This document shows, one piece after another, positions 23,275-31,218 of a stretch of DNA of 44,123 nucleotides; within the stretch, counting starts at the first letter, position 1; each line of letters begins with the position of its first letter. This DNA comes from Lachnospiraceae bacterium (GTDB lineage: Bacteria > Bacillota > Clostridia > Lachnospirales > Lachnospiraceae). The position numbers and the translations under genes are program-made. Location: NCBI GenBank assembly GCA_017465475.1, contig JAFTWC010000063.1, positions 1-44,123 on the forward strand, written 5' to 3'. The notes below the pieces were generated by a model. The model had not been told where the DNA came from. It did not search any database and saw only the letters and a program-made list of their open reading frames with translations.

Positions 23275-24084
23275 TTACTCAAGTTCTTTCTCATCAAAAA
23301 ACGCACATATTCCTTCTACTGCTTCTTCTATAGGAATCTCCAACCAATTTTTATCTGATTTCTTTACATTCTCTATATACCGTTTATTATCAAATATGAA
23401 TCTTAAACGATTTCTAATGTCAAAAATATCATTTTCCCTCATACCGGAATCTTCATATATGTATACTGCAAGACACTTCTTCAATTCACTAACCGACACC
23501 AAATCCTTCAAATACGTAATGTCAAATACATCTTTAAATCTCGTAGAAAAGAAACCGAACTTTAATAGCGAACGTAACTTTTCTGCAAGCATCTGCTCCA
23601 TTGAATTAACCAACAGACTGGCCCCATCCTCTTGAATACATACATCAAAGCAGTACTCTTCTTGTTCAATCCGGAGTTGCTTATGCACACCTAAATCAAT
23701 TTTACTTTTTACCACATTTCCGAACAAATCCCGGATTATTACATCAACACGTTTCCCATGATACTCTTGTTGGTTGAGTTCTTCAAACGCACCGACGGAT
23801 TGTATCGTAATTCCGTCTACACAATTCATTTTTTGTATAAACCTCTTTATGAATTCATCTTCTAAAGAATACCGAATAAAGTCAATATCTATATCCTGCG
23901 TAGCTCGTCTGATATTACCGGTAACACTACGCATTACAACACCACCCTTTATCGTAACATTACGACTTAAGGAACTGTTTGCGATTGCCATCAAAATAAT
24001 ATCCTGACAGACACGTGCTTCCGCATTTTTTCTGGAATATCCTTCTCCTACAAATCTCTCTACCCAATCCCTAATGTTATACAC
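23275..24084 (-). CDS. AbiEii-type nucleotidyltransferase toxin
   Basis: The 269-residue protein has the nucleotidyltransferase signature of AbiEii/AbiGii toxins: GGVVMR near residue 47 and the metal-binding TQDIDIDF near 62, followed by a helical C-terminal half with MLAEKLRSLLKFG. The family transfers nucleotides to tRNA or other acceptors and provides phage defence or plasmid maintenance with AbiEi. Start codon is GTG, and its first base is shared with the stop codon TAG of the upstream antitoxin gene; GGAGGTG lies within the end of that gene. This points to translational coupling, which keeps the toxin from being made without the antitoxin. Confidence 0.9.
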   Translation of the reverse strand: MYNIRDWVERFVGEGYSRKNAEARVCQDIILMAIANSSLSRNVTIKGGVVMRSVTGNIRRATQDIDIDFIRYSLEDEFIKRFIQKMNCVDGITIQSVGAFEELNQQEYHGKRVDVIIRDLFGNVVKSKIDLGVHKQLRIEQEEYCFDVCIQEDGASLLVNSMEQMLAEKLRSLLKFGFFSTRFKDVFDITYLKDLVSVSELKKCLAVYIYEDSGMRENDIFDIRNRLRFIFDNKRYIENVKKSDKNWLEIPIEEAVEGICAFFDEKELE

Positions 24085-24626
24085 TAGAACACCTCCGACT
24101 CCAAACGTTCCATAATCTTGTTACTCTTCGGAAAAGCCGCTGCCATCTCCTGCACTTCCTGAATATCCAACTCGTTTACCAGCTTTCTGTATCGTCCGAT
24201 AATCTCTTTGTAATAATCATAAGGCAGTTTTGACTTATTTCGTACAACTTCAATCAGCATACGCTCCTTACTGTAAATCTTAATCTCATAGCCAATCTGC
24301 TTCTCCCTTACAACTCCCAGTTCTACCACTTCCTTTGGCAAGAAACACTGCTTTACACGTTCATCCTTCATCTTAGAAGCATCCCGATCCGTTGCCAAAT
24401 GGGAATAATCCGGAATTGTATCTGTCAGACCATAATGATAAAATGCACTATCCATCGTTAAAATGGCGTCCGGATATTTTTTCGCAAGAATTTCTTCCTC
24501 TGTTGCGTATTGCCTGTCCGAATATATCCCTTTTTCTAATTGAAAAAACTCACCTTTCTCAATTACTTTACGCATTTGATAATCTGACCCATATTTCTCT
24601 ATACACTCTTGATAAGTATATAACAT
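24084..24626 (-). CDS. AbiEi-type antitoxin
   Basis: The 180-residue protein has an N-terminal winged helix (YQECIEKYGSDYQMRKVIEKGEFFQLEKGIYS) and the AbiEi core (YPDAILTMDSAFYHYGLTDTIPD, followed by an endonuclease-like/DUF region with the basic EIKIYSKERMLIEVVRNKSKLPYDYYKEIIGRY). AbiEi proteins repress their own promoter by binding inverted repeats and neutralise AbiEii. The gene overlaps the toxin start by one base. An intact promoter lies 60 bases upstream. Confidence 0.88.
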   Translation of the reverse strand: MLYTYQECIEKYGSDYQMRKVIEKGEFFQLEKGIYSDRQYATEEEILAKKYPDAILTMDSAFYHYGLTDTIPDYSHLATDRDASKMKDERVKQCFLPKEVVELGVVREKQIGYEIKIYSKERMLIEVVRNKSKLPYDYYKEIIGRYRKLVNELDIQEVQEMAAAFPKSNKIMERLESEVF

Positions 24627-24687
24627 CCTCTCACCTCCATTTTTAATATTCTTCCGCTTTTTACTCTTTTTGCGGATGTTTGCTTTA

Positions 24688-24715
24688 ATTATATCATAAG
24701 ATTACTGTTTGTCAA
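24688..24715 (-). promoter_or_regulatory. Promoter of the AbiE operon
   Basis: Minus-strand TTGACA (24710-24715), 16-base spacer and extended -10 TGATATAAT (TATAAT 24688-24693). An imperfect palindrome, CCATAATATTGG (24728-24739 region), lies just upstream and could be an AbiEi site. Confidence 0.75.
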
Positions 24716-24818
24716 CTATTTTACCAATATTATGGACCATAACATTCTTATATACACAAGAGGTCGTATCCGCAGCCCACGCCACAGATACGACCCTTTC
24801 CTTTACTTCCCTACACTT

Positions 24819-25748
24819 TTATTCCTGCTTCCCCAGCTTTTCCTTACACCGTTTCGCCTGCTCTCTCGGCCAATTTGCGCTTACATCAGAACCCTTTTCA
24901 ATCATCATATCCACCAGTCTCATCCATGCCTCATATGCCTTGTCATATTCCCCCAGTTTCTCTCTGCAAAACGCAATGGAAACTAAAGACTCCAACCATC
25001 TCGATTGCAGTTCCATGTGCTTTTCCCAGTATAGAAATGCCTCGTCATACTTTTCCAGTTCCTCACATACATCCCCTGCTAAACCGTAAAAGCGAGGATC
25101 TTCCGGATATTTTGCAATGGCATCCTTCACCACCTTGTAACATTCCTCATACTGCTTTGCCCAATAATAAGCACATACTAAGGAAACCAGTTCTCCCACG
25201 TTTTCCGGTTCATCCTTTACAGCCTGCAACTGCTCCTCAACACACTTCCGGCCCTCTCCTAACTCAGCACGGAAAGAAATCATACAACCTTTCATAAGAT
25301 AATAAAACTCTGTATCATTCTCCTTACTCAATTCCATTGACCTTCTGTAATATTCCATGGTCTTATTCTTACAAATCTGGCTCATTCTCATATGCAACCA
25401 TCCGTACCCGCGATAATCCTCCGCCGTCAGAATGCCTTCTTTTTCCATTCGTTCAAATTCCAGATACGCCGTCATAAAATCTTCATGCTTATAGGTATCC
25501 TCATACACCGCCAGCAACCGGTCTGCCAAATTGGAATATCCCTGCGGACTTTCCTTAAACAAATCATCCACCAGCACGCCGTATATTCTTGCAATCTCGG
25601 GCAATAACATAATATCCGGAGAAGTCACATTTGTTTCCCAACGGGACACCGCCTGGGCACTTACCCCCAGCTTTTCCGCCACCTGTTCCTGAGTCAATTT
25701 CTTCTCCAGTCTCAGCTTTCTGAGATTCTTTGAAAAATTTTCGTTCAT
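24819..25748 (-). CDS. XRE-TPR regulator, tandem paralogue A
   Basis: The 309-residue protein has the N-terminal XRE helix-turn-helix (LRKLRLEKKLTQEQVAEKLG, SAQAVSRWETNVTSPDIMLLPEIARIYGVLVDDLFKE). About 230 residues of TPR-like helix pairs follow, such as YWAKQYEECYKVVKDAIAKYPED and LEKYDEAFLYWEKHMELQ. The same architecture recurs in the three paralogues B, C and D, with the DNA-binding region nearly unchanged. Start follows GGAGGAGAG. A leader cassette shared with the others precedes it. A weak hairpin (GGTCGTATC/GATACGACC, 24765-24798) follows the gene. TPR-bearing XRE proteins often bind peptides or partner proteins; no peptide gene is visible here. Confidence 0.87.
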   Translation of the reverse strand: MNENFSKNLRKLRLEKKLTQEQVAEKLGVSAQAVSRWETNVTSPDIMLLPEIARIYGVLVDDLFKESPQGYSNLADRLLAVYEDTYKHEDFMTAYLEFERMEKEGILTAEDYRGYGWLHMRMSQICKNKTMEYYRRSMELSKENDTEFYYLMKGCMISFRAELGEGRKCVEEQLQAVKDEPENVGELVSLVCAYYWAKQYEECYKVVKDAIAKYPEDPRFYGLAGDVCEELEKYDEAFLYWEKHMELQSRWLESLVSIAFCREKLGEYDKAYEAWMRLVDMMIEKGSDVSANWPREQAKRCKEKLGKQE

Positions 25749-25890
25749 CCTATACTCTCCTCCATCCGCAAATTCGGTGTAAAAACGCTCTCACCGGTTT
25801 TTCCGATACTCATATGATACAGTAAAATATCCGAAAAATCCATATCACAAATTAAGCGAGGACTCACAGTTTCCATGAGTCCTCGCTTAA
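25749..25890 (-). promoter_or_regulatory. Intergenic cassette preceding paralogue A
   Basis: In transcription order: the terminator stem AAGCGAGGACTCA/TGAGTCCTCGCTT of gene B (25854-25888), a TGGATTTTTC box, a -10-like TATCAT (25814-25819), then CCGGTGAGAGCG, CGAATTTGCGG and the ribosome site. The same cassette precedes gene B nearly base for base, and diverged versions precede C, D and the tlyA-like gene. Confidence 0.65.
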
Positions 25891-25931
25891 CAAACTAATT
25901 CAAGCCTTAGTGCGTTTCAACACTCTTTGAA

Positions 25932-26867
25932 TCACTCTTGCTCCTTCTTTTCCATCTTGGCTTTACATCCTTCCGCTCTTCTAAGCGGCCACTGCGCCGT
26001 CACATCATACCCGTCTTCAATTGCGATTTCCGCAAGTTTCATAAATGATTCATAAGCCCTTTTATAGTCTCCCAGTTCCTCACTGCAATCTGCGATAGCA
26101 TACAAACCTGACAAATCCGATTTCTCAAATTCCAAATACTTTTCCCAACACGCAAAGGCTTCCTCGTACTTTTTCAGTTCCCTGCAAACATCTCCTGCAA
26201 TATTGTAAAAGTCCGGTTCCTCCGGAAATTTCGCAATGGCTTCCTGTAGCACCCGATAGCATTCCTCATACTGCTTCGCACCATAATAAGCAGTCACCAA
26301 ACCGACCCATTCCCTTGCATTTTCCGGTTCCTCCCTTACTGCCTGTAACTGCTCCTCTATACACTGCTGTCCTTCATTTAAATGGTCACTCCGGAGTGCA
26401 ATCTTCCAAATCTTATCGGAGTAATATTTTTCCTTATCATCTTTACATAATTCCATTGCTTTATCACAATATTCCATCATTTTCTTCCTGCAAAGCTGTA
26501 GCATTCTCATGTGTAACCAACAGTATCCGCGATAATCCCCTTCATCCATGCTCCCTTCCTTTATCATTCGTTCATACTCCGTAACCGCTGCCATGAAATC
26601 CTCGTACTTATAGTTCACTTCAAATGCCGATGTCAGCCGTTCTGCCAAATTATCGTACCCTCGCAGACTTTCCTTAAACAAATCATCCACCAGCACACCG
26701 TACATTCTTGCAATCTCCGGCAACATCATCACATCCGGGAATGTCGCTCCTGTTTCCCAACGTGAAACCGACTGGGCACTTACACCCAGTTTTTCCGCCA
26801 CCTGCTCCTGGGTCAGCTTCTTTTCCAATCTCAGCTTTCTGAGATTCTTTGAAAAATTGTCGTTCAT
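25932..26867 (-). CDS. XRE-TPR regulator, tandem paralogue B
   Basis: The 311-residue protein is the closest relative of paralogue A: the helix-turn-helix differs by only a few residues (SAQSVSRWETGATFPDVMMLPEIARMYGVLVDDLFKES), and the TPR units follow the same order (YYGAKQYEECYRVLQEAIAKFPEEPDFYNIAGDVCREL). The upstream cassettes of A and B are nearly identical over ~110 bases, which suggests a recent duplication of gene plus promoter. The C-terminal third is more diverged, as expected for a ligand or partner region. The start has GGAGGAGAG. Terminator lies in the next cassette. Confidence 0.87.
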   Translation of the reverse strand: MNDNFSKNLRKLRLEKKLTQEQVAEKLGVSAQSVSRWETGATFPDVMMLPEIARMYGVLVDDLFKESLRGYDNLAERLTSAFEVNYKYEDFMAAVTEYERMIKEGSMDEGDYRGYCWLHMRMLQLCRKKMMEYCDKAMELCKDDKEKYYSDKIWKIALRSDHLNEGQQCIEEQLQAVREEPENAREWVGLVTAYYGAKQYEECYRVLQEAIAKFPEEPDFYNIAGDVCRELKKYEEAFACWEKYLEFEKSDLSGLYAIADCSEELGDYKRAYESFMKLAEIAIEDGYDVTAQWPLRRAEGCKAKMEKKEQE

Positions 26868-27001
26868 CCTATACTCTCCTCCATCCGCAAATTCGGTGCA
26901 AAAACGCTCTCACCGGTATTTCCGATACTCATATGATACAAGAAAATATCCGAAAAATCCATATCGCAATTTAAGTGAGAACTCTTAAAAAGTGAGAGTT
27001 C
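26868..27001 (-). promoter_or_regulatory. Intergenic cassette preceding paralogue B
   Basis: It contains the terminator stem GAACTCT/AGAGTTC of the tlyA-like gene (26979-27001), the TGGATTTTTC box, a -10-like TATCAT (26933-26938) and the same CGAATTTGCGG segment as in the cassette of A. The two cassettes differ at only a handful of positions outside the terminator. Confidence 0.65.
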
Positions 27002-27008
27002 TTCAACG

Positions 27009-27848
27009 TTATTTTTTAAACTTATGTAATTGAAAGGATGCTTCTATCGCATGATTAATTTCCTCTTCATAACACGAATTGATCGTTTCATAGTTCGTGC
27101 AATTCCAGCACACACCGATTAAGTATTCCAGTGTCCCGCTGTTTCCTGTTACGGGGCTATGAGTGAGCCCAATGATATCCACATCATTCTCCAAATAAAA
27201 GAGACAAATATCCTGTAAAATTTCTTGTAACAGTTCCTTCTGATTGATGTTACCGCTTCTGCGAATTTCCGAAGATTCCACTTCGAACAACGGCTTTACC
27301 AGGCATATCATTAAGCCTTTCTCTTTCAATATCTCCCTGCAGATGGGCAACGCCTTTTTTAATGATAAATAAGATAAATCCAGAGATATCATCTCCGGCT
27401 TCGGGTTAAGCACCGTTAAGCTTTTATCCGATAGATTTGTCCTTTCCATATTCACCACATGGGTATCGTTTAGCAACTTCCCTGCCAATTGCCCGTAACC
27501 TACATCCACCGCATAGACCAGTTTTGCGCCCCTCTGGACCCAACAATCAGTAAATCCGCCGGTGGATGCACCGCAATCCAGCACCACCTTCTCCCGGCAA
27601 TCAATATGGAAGGCTTCCAGTGCCGCTTCTAATTTAAAGCCTCCCTTGTTCACATATTGTCGTTTATAATAGCCTTTGATGCACACCTCCGCGTCATCCG
27701 GAATCTTCTCATGAAGACTCCAAACCGGCTGGTTATTTATCAACACATTTTTCATCATAATCCAGGTTTCCGCTTCCTTTGCGTCCTTAAAAAATCCGTC
27801 CGCTAACAGCTTTTCCAAAACCGTACATTTCTTCTTTTTATCCCCCAT
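27009..27848 (-). CDS. TlyA-family rRNA methyltransferase / hemolysin-like protein
   Basis: The 279-residue protein has an N-terminal S4 RNA-binding domain (LEKLLADGFFKDAKEAETWIMMKNVLINNQPV) and the YVNKGGFKLEAALEAF linker, where the family usually has SRGG. An FtsJ-like methyltransferase domain follows, with the SAM motif VVLDCGASTGGFTDCW, AVDVGYGQL, and a catalytic Lys in LVKPLFEV. TlyA proteins 2'-O-methylate cytidines in 16S and 23S rRNA, which affects capreomycin sensitivity; they are otherwise annotated as hemolysins. Deviations from the usual TlyA sequence suggest a divergent paralogue, and the normal chromosomal partners (dxs, nadK, recN) are absent. It sits inside the XRE-TPR array and interrupts its gene order. 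Confidence 0.87.
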   Translation of the reverse strand: MGDKKKKCTVLEKLLADGFFKDAKEAETWIMMKNVLINNQPVWSLHEKIPDDAEVCIKGYYKRQYVNKGGFKLEAALEAFHIDCREKVVLDCGASTGGFTDCWVQRGAKLVYAVDVGYGQLAGKLLNDTHVVNMERTNLSDKSLTVLNPKPEMISLDLSYLSLKKALPICREILKEKGLMICLVKPLFEVESSEIRRSGNINQKELLQEILQDICLFYLENDVDIIGLTHSPVTGNSGTLEYLIGVCWNCTNYETINSCYEEEINHAIEASFQLHKFKK

Positions 27849-27904
27849 TTTTCCCTCTGCCTTTCTCTTCTTTGTCCGTATAATGCCTAAAAAAGGGTAT
27901 AAAA

Positions 27905-27940
27905 AATAAGCCTATGATGCCATCTGATGCAACATAGGCT
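27905..27940 (-). terminator. Hairpin upstream of the tlyA-like gene
   Basis: On the minus strand AGCCTATG pairs with CATAGGCT and is followed by TATTTTTTATA. It has terminator form but lies 57 bases before the tlyA-like ATG, so it could attenuate that gene or end read-through from paralogue C. Confidence 0.55.
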
Positions 27941-27949
27941 CATATCTCT

Positions 27950-28029
27950 TAAAAAGACCTTTTGGTCTTATCATACAGGAAAGCATCCGAAAAATCCATG
28001 TCATAACCTGAGTGAAGTACTCTCAGTTT
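27950..28029 (-). promoter_or_regulatory. Array cassette without its own XRE gene
   Basis: It contains the degraded terminator GGACTCT/AGAGTAC of paralogue C, the TGGATTTTTC box, and a -10-like TATGAT (27970-27975), as in the cassettes of C and D. The transcript would immediately meet a hairpin AAGACC-AAAA-GGTCTT with T5, then the hairpin at 27905. No XRE gene follows; the tlyA-like gene does. Confidence 0.6.
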
Positions 28030-28962
28030 TTAAGAGTCCTTTCCCATCTTCGCCTTGCATTCCTCCGCCTTTCTCATCGGGAACTTTACATCGATTTCTT
28101 CCTTCCACTCATCCAATATACCCACAATCCGCATCCATACCTCATAGGCCTTATCATACTCGCCCAATCTCTCACGGCAAAACGCAATTCCGTATAAGCA
28201 ATCCAACTTCGTCGGGTCTAATTCATGACGCTTTTCCCAGTACCAATATGCCTCCTCATACCTCCCTAAGCCCTCGCACGCATCACCGGCATGACCATAA
28301 TGATCCGAATCCTCCGGGAATTTTGCAATGGCTTCCTTTGCTACCCGATAGCATTCCTCATACTGCTTTGTCTCACAATAAGCCTCCTCCAGACAAGCCC
28401 ATTCTCTGGAATCCTCCGGATGCTCCTTTACTGCCTGTAACTGTTCCTCAATACACTGCGGCCCTTCTGCTGTAGAAGCACATCGAAACGCTAACTTCTC
28501 ATATTTTGTTCTGAAATATAGCTCCGGATCATTCTCCTTGCTCAGTTCCAGGGTTTTATCATAGTCTTCCAATATTTTTTTGGTAGATACGTAAATCATT
28601 CTTCCATACAGCCAAGTGCGTCCGCTATAGTCCCAAGCTTCCATGGTCCCTTCCTTTTCCATCCGTTCGTACTCTTGTACAGCCGCCGTAAAATCCTCGA
28701 ACCTCATGGTATCATAATACACCGCCACCAGACGGTCGGACAGCTTATCATATCCCTGCAAATCATCCTTAAACAAATCATCCACCAACACTCCGTACAA
28801 TCTGGATATTTCCGGCAACAACATAATAGCCGGAAAAGACGCAGCTGTTTCCCAACGGGATACCGACTGGGCACTCACACCCAGCTTTTCCGCCACCTGC
28901 TCTTGGGTCAGCTTCTTTTCCAGTCTCAGCTTTCTAAGATTCTTTGAAACATTTTCATTCAT
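28030..28962 (-). CDS. XRE-TPR regulator, tandem paralogue C
   Basis: The 310-residue protein carries the same XRE head (LRKLRLEKKLTQEQVAEKLG, SAQSVSRWETAASFPAIMLLPEISRLYGVLVDDLFKD), followed by TPR-like pairs (YCETKQYEECYRVAKEAIAKFPEDSDHYGHAGDACEGLGRYEEAYWYWEKRHELD). Its C-terminal end (VKFPMRKAEECKAKMGKDS) is shared with paralogue D. A start after GGAGAGTACAGG is well supported. Its leader contains an inverted repeat, GCAAATACG/CGTATTTGC, between promoter and ribosome site. Confidence 0.87.
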   Translation of the reverse strand: MNENVSKNLRKLRLEKKLTQEQVAEKLGVSAQSVSRWETAASFPAIMLLPEISRLYGVLVDDLFKDDLQGYDKLSDRLVAVYYDTMRFEDFTAAVQEYERMEKEGTMEAWDYSGRTWLYGRMIYVSTKKILEDYDKTLELSKENDPELYFRTKYEKLAFRCASTAEGPQCIEEQLQAVKEHPEDSREWACLEEAYCETKQYEECYRVAKEAIAKFPEDSDHYGHAGDACEGLGRYEEAYWYWEKRHELDPTKLDCLYGIAFCRERLGEYDKAYEVWMRIVGILDEWKEEIDVKFPMRKAEECKAKMGKDS

Positions 28963-29140
28963 CCTGTACTCTCCTTTTTATCCATCTGCAAATACGACAC
29001 GTGTCACCGTATTTGCATTTCATTACAACATCAAGAAGACTTCTTGACCTTATCATACAGGAAAACATTCAAAAAATCCATATCGCAATGCAAGTGAAAA
29101 TTCTCACTTTGCGAGAGTCCTCATCGTACATTACGTCCTT
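28963..29140 (-). promoter_or_regulatory. Intergenic cassette preceding paralogue C
   Basis: It holds the terminator region of D, the TGGATTTTTTG box, a -10-like TATGAT (29052-29057), a GAAGTCTTCTTG palindromic segment, and the inverted repeat GCAAATACG (28988-28996)/CGTATTTGC (29008-29016), a candidate operator for an autoregulating XRE protein. Confidence 0.6.
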
Positions 29141-29144
29141 ACTT

Positions 29145-30074
29145 TTACTTCCCCATCTTCGCCTTACATTCCTCCGCCTTTCGCATCGGGAATTTCATTG
29201 AGAGTTCATCATCGAATTCAATCAGTTTATCGAGCATACGCATCCACGCCTCATAGGCCTTCTCATACTCTCCCAATTCCTCGTAGCAACTCCCCATGGC
29301 AACTAAGGCTTCTAACATAACCGGATCTAATTCCAAATGCTTTTCCCAGTATACAAATGCTTCATCGTACTTTTTCAGTTCCTTGCACACATGCCCTGCA
29401 ATGCAATACATATACGGTTGGTCCTCCGGAAACTTTTCAATAGCATCTTTTACCACCCGATAACATTCCTCATACTGCTTTGCCCAGTAATAAGCAGTTA
29501 CCAGGCAAACCCATTCTCCTGCATTCTCCGGACTCTCCTTTATCGCCTGCAGCTGTTCGTCAATACACTGCTGACCCTCACCTAAATTGTCAACTCGATG
29601 AATCACCTTACTGGTTTTCATTTCATAATAATAATTTATATCAGTATCCTTACTTAATTCCATCGCCTTATCAAAGTCTTCCGATACTTTTCTTAAACAA
29701 AGTTCTGCCATAGTCCCGTATAACCAAGTACGACTACGATAATCCGCCGCCTCCATGCTGCCTTCCCGTTCCATCCGTTCCAGTTCTTTTGCCGCTGCCA
29801 TGAAATCATCGTTTTTATGGGTATCGCAATATACACCAACCAACCGGTTAGACAATTTCCCGTATTCCTGCAAGTCCGCCTTAAACAGATCATCCACCAG
29901 CACCTCATACAGCCTTGCAATTTCCGGTAACAATGTAATATCCGGGAAAGTCGCTCCTGTTTCCCAACGTGAAACAGCCTTGGCACTTACCCCCAGACGT
30001 TCCGCCACATATTCCTGAGTCAACCGCTTTCCCTGTCTCAGCTTTCTGAGATTCTTTGTAATTATTTTATTCAT
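29145..30074 (-). CDS. XRE-TPR regulator, tandem paralogue D
   Basis: This 309-residue protein is the most diverged of the four at the N-terminus (MNKIITKNLRKLRQGKRLTQ, EYVAERLGVSAKAVSRWETG), but has the same TPR order (YYWAKQYEECYRVVKDAIEKFPEDQPYMYCIAGHVCKELKKYDEAFVYWEKHLELD). It is first in transcription order and its leader holds the complete cassette with an inverted repeat, so it may be the ancestor or the head of the array. The gene ends 4 bases after the cassette that serves C. Confidence 0.87.
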   Translation of the reverse strand: MNKIITKNLRKLRQGKRLTQEYVAERLGVSAKAVSRWETGATFPDITLLPEIARLYEVLVDDLFKADLQEYGKLSNRLVGVYCDTHKNDDFMAAAKELERMEREGSMEAADYRSRTWLYGTMAELCLRKVSEDFDKAMELSKDTDINYYYEMKTSKVIHRVDNLGEGQQCIDEQLQAIKESPENAGEWVCLVTAYYWAKQYEECYRVVKDAIEKFPEDQPYMYCIAGHVCKELKKYDEAFVYWEKHLELDPVMLEALVAMGSCYEELGEYEKAYEAWMRMLDKLIEFDDELSMKFPMRKAEECKAKMGK

Positions 30075-30235
30075 TCTGTGCTCTCCTTTTCATCCTTCGC
30101 AAATCCGACGCGCGTTACCGAATTTGCTTTTACAACAGTAAGAAGACTTCTTGCCCTTATCATACAGGAAACGCCCCAAACAATCCACCTCTTAATTCAA
30201 GGGGAGGACTCCCAAAAAGTGAGAGTCCTCCGAAA
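30075..30235 (-). promoter_or_regulatory. Intergenic cassette preceding paralogue D
   Basis: It contains the terminator GGAGGACTCTC/GGGAGTCCTCC near 30200-30228 (end of the nucleoside hydrolase transcript), a -10-like TATGAT (30159-30164), the GAAGTCTTCTTA segment and the imperfect inverted repeat GCAAATCCG (30099-30107)/CGAATTTGC (30119-30127). Confidence 0.6.
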
Positions 30236-30290
30236 CAATCTAATATAATATCCGTCACCGCTTCCGCAAAGCATTCCGTTCCATCTTTCC

Positions 30291-31175
30291 TTATTCCCCG
30301 TAAAGAATCCGCAGCTTCGCAATCAAATCCTCCAGAATAAACCGGGAATCCACAGACGTATACACCTTGATTCTTCTTCCCGTACCGTCAAACCTCGCGG
30401 AAGTATCCTCGTTAAAAATCGGTGTCTCCCGGTACACATAGGTACCACAGTCCGGGTTCATGGCAATCCCCACCGCCGGGGAATCTCCGAGGCTCCAACT
30501 TTCGCCCTTGGTCCAGCCTGCCGCCTGGGAGTTGTTGTACTCTACCATCTGTTCAAACAAATGCTTTCCGATAGCCCCGCAGCCTGCGATTCTGTCCTGA
30601 ATCTCCGCCAGACTGATATGCATACTTGTATAAACATTGGACGGTACCAACCAAAGCTCTGCCTCGCTTTTCATCACAAGGTTAGCGGCCTCGATATCGT
30701 TTCCGGAATTAAACTCCCGAAACGGAATCTCGGTCAAATCTAAGTTATGTCCGCCAATCCAAATAATGGTCATGCGCTTTGCAATCTCCGGGTGCTTCTG
30801 TAATGCCGCTGCCACATTGGTAATGGCTCCGAGACAAAGCACGAAAAGCGGTCGTGCATCTTCTCTCATTGCTTCCGCCACGAGAAACTCGCCGGCTTCC
30901 GAGAGAGAATTGTCCACCGAAAGCGCACCGTCATTTCCACGAAATACCGGTACATCCAACTCCATACACTCCAAAATCTTTTGTATTTCCTGCAGACTTT
31001 TTTCCATTGTTCCCGCAGTCCCCAAAAACTGTTCCGCAAAAATCCCTTTCACTTCAAACTTCTTTGTCATAAGCGCGTGAGCAATGGCAAAAGGGTCGTC
31101 CGCCTCACAGGCCGCGTCCGTATCCACAATCACACGGATACGTTTTTCCTCCGGTACATCATATAAAAGTCCCAT
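30291..31175 (-). CDS. Inosine-uridine nucleoside hydrolase-like protein
   Basis: The 294-residue protein has the calcium-binding opening of the nucleoside hydrolase family, VIVDTDAACEADDPFAI, a variant of the usual DTDPGIDDA in which the Pro-Gly is lost but the acidic residues remain. Further landmarks are LFVLCLGAITNVAAAL near residue 113 and FREFNSGNDIEAANLVM near 154, where family members have an NxxxD-type ligand set. Catalysis would split the N-glycosidic bond of ribonucleosides with water. Substrate cannot be told; the variant metal loop makes even a nucleoside substrate uncertain. It is followed by a terminator and preceded by the MATE gene 43 bases away. Confidence 0.82.
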   Translation of the reverse strand: MGLLYDVPEEKRIRVIVDTDAACEADDPFAIAHALMTKKFEVKGIFAEQFLGTAGTMEKSLQEIQKILECMELDVPVFRGNDGALSVDNSLSEAGEFLVAEAMREDARPLFVLCLGAITNVAAALQKHPEIAKRMTIIWIGGHNLDLTEIPFREFNSGNDIEAANLVMKSEAELWLVPSNVYTSMHISLAEIQDRIAGCGAIGKHLFEQMVEYNNSQAAGWTKGESWSLGDSPAVGIAMNPDCGTYVYRETPIFNEDTSARFDGTGRRIKVYTSVDSRFILEDLIAKLRILYGE

Positions 31176-31218
31176 ACAAGTAACCTCCGTTTCCTCCTAA
31201 GTTATTCCATCCGCAAAC

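Noticed and set aside
23048-23635. 195-codon frame on the plus strand across the end of argS
   Set aside because: It overlaps the argS 3' end in another frame, crosses an intrinsic terminator and runs antisense into the AbiEii gene.
27887-27943. 19-codon frame (MSLCCIRWHHRLIFYTLF) upstream of the tlyA-like gene as a leader peptide
   Set aside because: Its ribosome site is poor and the frame coincides with both arms of a hairpin, so the coding potential is probably accidental. It is worth re-checking only if ribosome profiling shows it.
24819-30074. The four XRE paralogues as a prophage repressor region
   Set aside because: No phage structural, integrase or lysis genes are nearby, and the long TPR regions are not typical of phage repressors.
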